A DNA stretch of 64,000 bases from Phytoseiulus persimilis. Lineage: Eukaryota > Arthropoda > Arachnida > Mesostigmata > Phytoseiidae. The notes under the pieces were generated by a model. The model was not told the DNA's origin, ran no database searches, and saw nothing but the letters and a program-made list of their open reading frames with translations. The stretch is from contig CM075103.1 in assembly GCA_037576195.1 (NCBI GenBank), forward strand, positions 13,268,001 through 13,332,000, read 5' to 3'. A program made the translations under genes and the position numbers. Shown piece after piece: positions 61,580 to 64,000 of this stretch (position 1 is the stretch's first letter; every line of letters starts with the position of its first letter).

Positions 61580-62595
61580 GGCAGTCTATGAGATGGCAGA
61601 AGACTGGAAAGAACTCCGGCGGACATTTAAAATCCGGCATTGACGACTGAGAGTCACAGCTCCCAGGCGGTCAGAGCTCGAGATGGGATGAATAGAGATA
61701 CTACGTCACGATAAACAGTGGAGCCCTGAGCTTTTCGGGCACGGGGATTCCAATTCTTCTCCGCAGTCGGTGAACGAATTCTCCCTGATAGGGAATCTCC
61801 AATTACTGGGGTAGGATTAGCTCGCGCTGGATCACTGCCATGTGCGAGCGCATTGCGGTTCAGCATGCTTCCGCGAATTTTCTTCTGACCGGCTGAGGAT
61901 CCGTCCCCTTATCGTAGAAAATAGAGCGGAAGACTCCTTCTCTGAACGGACGTCTCCACCACGTCTCAATGTCGGCTTCGACCGTCGCTCTTTGTTTTGA
62001 CCAGCGGGTCGGTCAAACCGACGAAAGAGCTTCGATGCCGTCTCTCGCTACCGAGCTATTCAACTCAGTGCATCATTCGGGTCACAGAAATCCACCCTGA
62101 TTACGGGGGAGGGAACCGCGATGTTTTCATTTCATGGCTGCGATAATGATGCTGATGATGATTACGGTGATGTTGAGGCCGAGTGGTCACAATCAATCGA
62201 CGAGCAGAGCGTCTTTCCCGTCGTCTCCCCTGCCTCGATTCAGCGCTGCCGCGGAGTGCTCCACTACTCACTCGTTCACCAATCTATGATGATTCGGATT
62301 TCTGTCTATTGTTGCAATGCGATAAATGGTTTGTTGACAGAAATAACTGATCTGAATCTTCTTCCATGATGGCGTGACGACCGAATGCTCAAACGATTGG
62401 GGACAGTGTCTTCGAATCCGATTCAATTACGCAAGGTTGGGCGCGATGGGCACCGTGGAAGGCTGAGAGACGAACGGAGTCTTCAGATCCGCTTCAAGCC
62501 ATTCGCGGGGCGAGAGCTCTCTGGAAAAGAGAATCATGAACGGCGAACTCTCAGGATCCCTGGAGAAATCTCTTCGCCTCTAATCTAAGGGCGAA
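61580..62595. other. No supported gene
   Basis: Only short frames on both strands and no repeats of note. Confidence 0.4.
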
Positions 62596-62601
62596 AATTC
62601 A

Positions 62602-62904
62602 GTGAAGTTACGTCGCAAATCGGATCGATGCCTCTCAGAGAGCTCCACACCTCGAGAAGAAAAAGCTTATCTGGATCTGAGCTTTCTGGATCTCCCGCGA
62701 GCGTCTGCTCTCAAGGTTCCCGCGGTCCCTCGTTATCGGACGCGAGCTCGAACGAGTTACACTCCTTTGCTTCGAATTCCGGAGGAAAAGTCTGAACCTT
62801 ACTCGTTTCGGAAGCCCCGCGAAAGCCGGCACGCACCTGAAGAGAGAACTCGGCGTGAACCGAGAGATATGGTTATTGGAATGAATTGTAACTTAGATAA
62901 CTAA
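62602..62904 (+). CDS. Candidate exon, Arg/Glu/Ser-rich, plus strand
   Basis: An AAAATTCAG acceptor precedes a frame open for 100 codons with protein-like composition: KLRRKSDRCLSESSTPREEK, then LDLSFLDLPRASALKV, then a run of charged residues. Just beyond, a GTAACT donor and a strong acceptor (CTTTCTTAATCCAG at 62970) would form an 82-base intron, but joining them creates a stop, so the link is wrong or the frame is. It could belong to the same gene as the membrane-protein candidate at 63.3-63.8 kb. Confidence 0.3.
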   Translation: MKLRRKSDRCLSESSTPREEKAYLDLSFLDLPRASALKVPAVPRYRTRARTSYTPLLRIPEEKSEPYSFRKPRESRHAPEERTRREPRDMVIGMNCNLDN

Positions 62905-63352
62905 GTTTGGTTGCTACTCGAAAGCTTCCGTTTTGGGACGCACAACAACGAACGCTTTCTTAATCCAGGATGAAGTGCCGAGGTTTCATCGTCCTGCACT
63001 GAACCAGACTCAGAACATTCCGTTTCAGTGGGGTCTGTTGCACTGGTTCTATCCACGCCGAGCTTTAGTTGTGCAACGCGTCATACGAAACGATCAAAGC
63101 GCAAAAGTTTCGATTCCGACGAGCTAGAGGTCCCGATCCAATGGGAGCCGATTCCCTGGATATCCTCACTCACGTGACGACGTGGAGAGAAATTGTGAGC
63201 TGGAGGAATCTTGCGCCGACACCGAATGAACCAAAAGTGGTAATTGAACTTTGGGTTTCAGAGTACGACTGCACGGCTGACTAACCCAGATTCTGATAGA
63301 ATAACGTCGAACCCTCTGCCCGTCGAAGAGACGTCGTTCGTCGGTCTATCGA

Positions 63353-63763
63353 TTGAGCGGCAGGCAGACCGCCGCAAGAGGCGAAGTCTGCCGTGTCACA
63401 CGCAGCCGGGAAGTTCAAGTTCATTTGTTGCGGAGAAACTTTGAAACAATAATTCCAACCCCATTGTTGATTCTTCCACAGAAGCCGAAACTATCATCAG
63501 CGAAGACTTCGCCGGCGTCCTGCGATTATTATTATACGTGTGTTCGACATCGGTTCCTCATCGCCATCACCATCATTACAATCATCATTCTTTTGTGTGG
63601 TTCGGTAAAAGTTTTCCTTTACTTTCGCAGACCCCTGTCTTCTGGTTCAGTGACTGCAACAACGCGGGCCACGAGCACAACTGTGTCGACAGCGAGAACG
63701 AGATTACATAGTGCTGGCGTCTCAGATATTCCGCTGGATGATTTTCGCGAAATGTGGTCTTGA
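63353..63763 (+). CDS. Candidate terminal exon of a single-pass membrane protein
   Basis: The frame is open to a TGA at 63761-63763. A strong acceptor (TGTTGATTCTTCCACAG) lies at 63482, so the exon may really begin at 63483. From there it reads a short ectodomain piece (SCDYYYTCVRH), one clear membrane helix (FLIAITIITIIILLCGSVKV), a basic stop-transfer FLYFRR, a Ser/Thr-rich tail, and an acidic-aromatic end, VSDIPLDDFREMW. The order suggests a type I protein with a short cytoplasmic tail. An alternative frame from the same acceptor is also open. Upstream exon 63260-63444 is likewise open in another frame but has no good donor. Confidence 0.35.
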   Translation: MSGRQTAARGEVCRVTRSREVQVHLLRRNFETIIPTPLLILPQKPKLSSAKTSPASCDYYYTCVRHRFLIAITIITIIILLCGSVKVFLYFRRPLSSGSVTATTRATSTTVSTARTRLHSAGVSDIPLDDFREMWS

Positions 63764-64000
63764 TCCTAAATAGCTCCACACTATTCGGTCTCTATCGCAT
63801 CATCCCATTATATTCATTCATCTGAGCGTCCCCACTCTCTGAATATATTCAAGCGTATTTTCATCGGGAGACGGGGTGCCTGTTAACCTTTTGAACAACG
63901 GCTATAAGTTTGGGAGTTTAAACATCAATCATTCCACCCCATACATCTGTCCAAATCACTGAATGTACCAAATAGTGTCTAAGGCCTGAACTCTCCAGTT
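63764..64000. other. 3' flank, nothing recognised
   Basis: A+T-richer than the average of the window, with no AATAAA on the plus strand close to the preceding stop. Confidence 0.4.

Overview
This is eukaryotic nuclear DNA, close to half G+C by eye. It has spliced genes with canonical GT..AG introns, poly(A)-type AATAAA signals, minisatellites and simple repeats, and no operons, rRNA, tRNA or CRISPR. A divergent ionotropic-receptor-like gene, an intronless PKA-like kinase and a tandem lineage-specific gene family fit an arthropod. The base composition and mix of short and very long introns would suit a mesostigmatid (phytoseiid-type) mite, but that placement is inference. No protein search could be run.

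Region 1, about 3.8-20.9 kb, minus strand. I reconstruct most of the 3' part of one large multi-exon gene for a proline/serine-rich protein of unknown family. Its exons are 20733-20863, 16760-18336, 9083-9228, 4024-4418 and perhaps 3768-3828. Splice phases agree at every junction. The 5' end was not found. Introns of 2.4-7.5 kb hold only weak exon candidates.

Region 2, about 20.9-50 kb, is gene-poor to the eye. It contains a possible histone-fold (CENP-S-like) terminal exon on the plus strand at 24.0 kb, a few weak exon candidates, and at 48.4-48.7 kb a 161-bp inverted repeat with 50-bp arms sitting in a 29-bp tandem repeat.

Region 3, 50-59.1 kb, is the best supported. On the minus strand lie a decayed gene copy (50.1-51.6 kb), its intact three-exon paralogue (52.5-54.3 kb, 430 aa, no family recognised), and a large intronless receptor-like gene (55.3-57.2 kb). 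Divergently transcribed on the plus strand is an intronless AGC-family protein kinase (58.0-59.1 kb). The tandem copy pair and the intronless receptor and kinase suggest a locus shaped by duplication and intron loss.

Region 4, 59.1-64 kb, has an 18-bp minisatellite (60.7-61.0 kb), a 27-bp tandem repeat (61.3 kb), and plus-strand open stretches at 62.6-63.8 kb that may be exons of a single-pass membrane protein.
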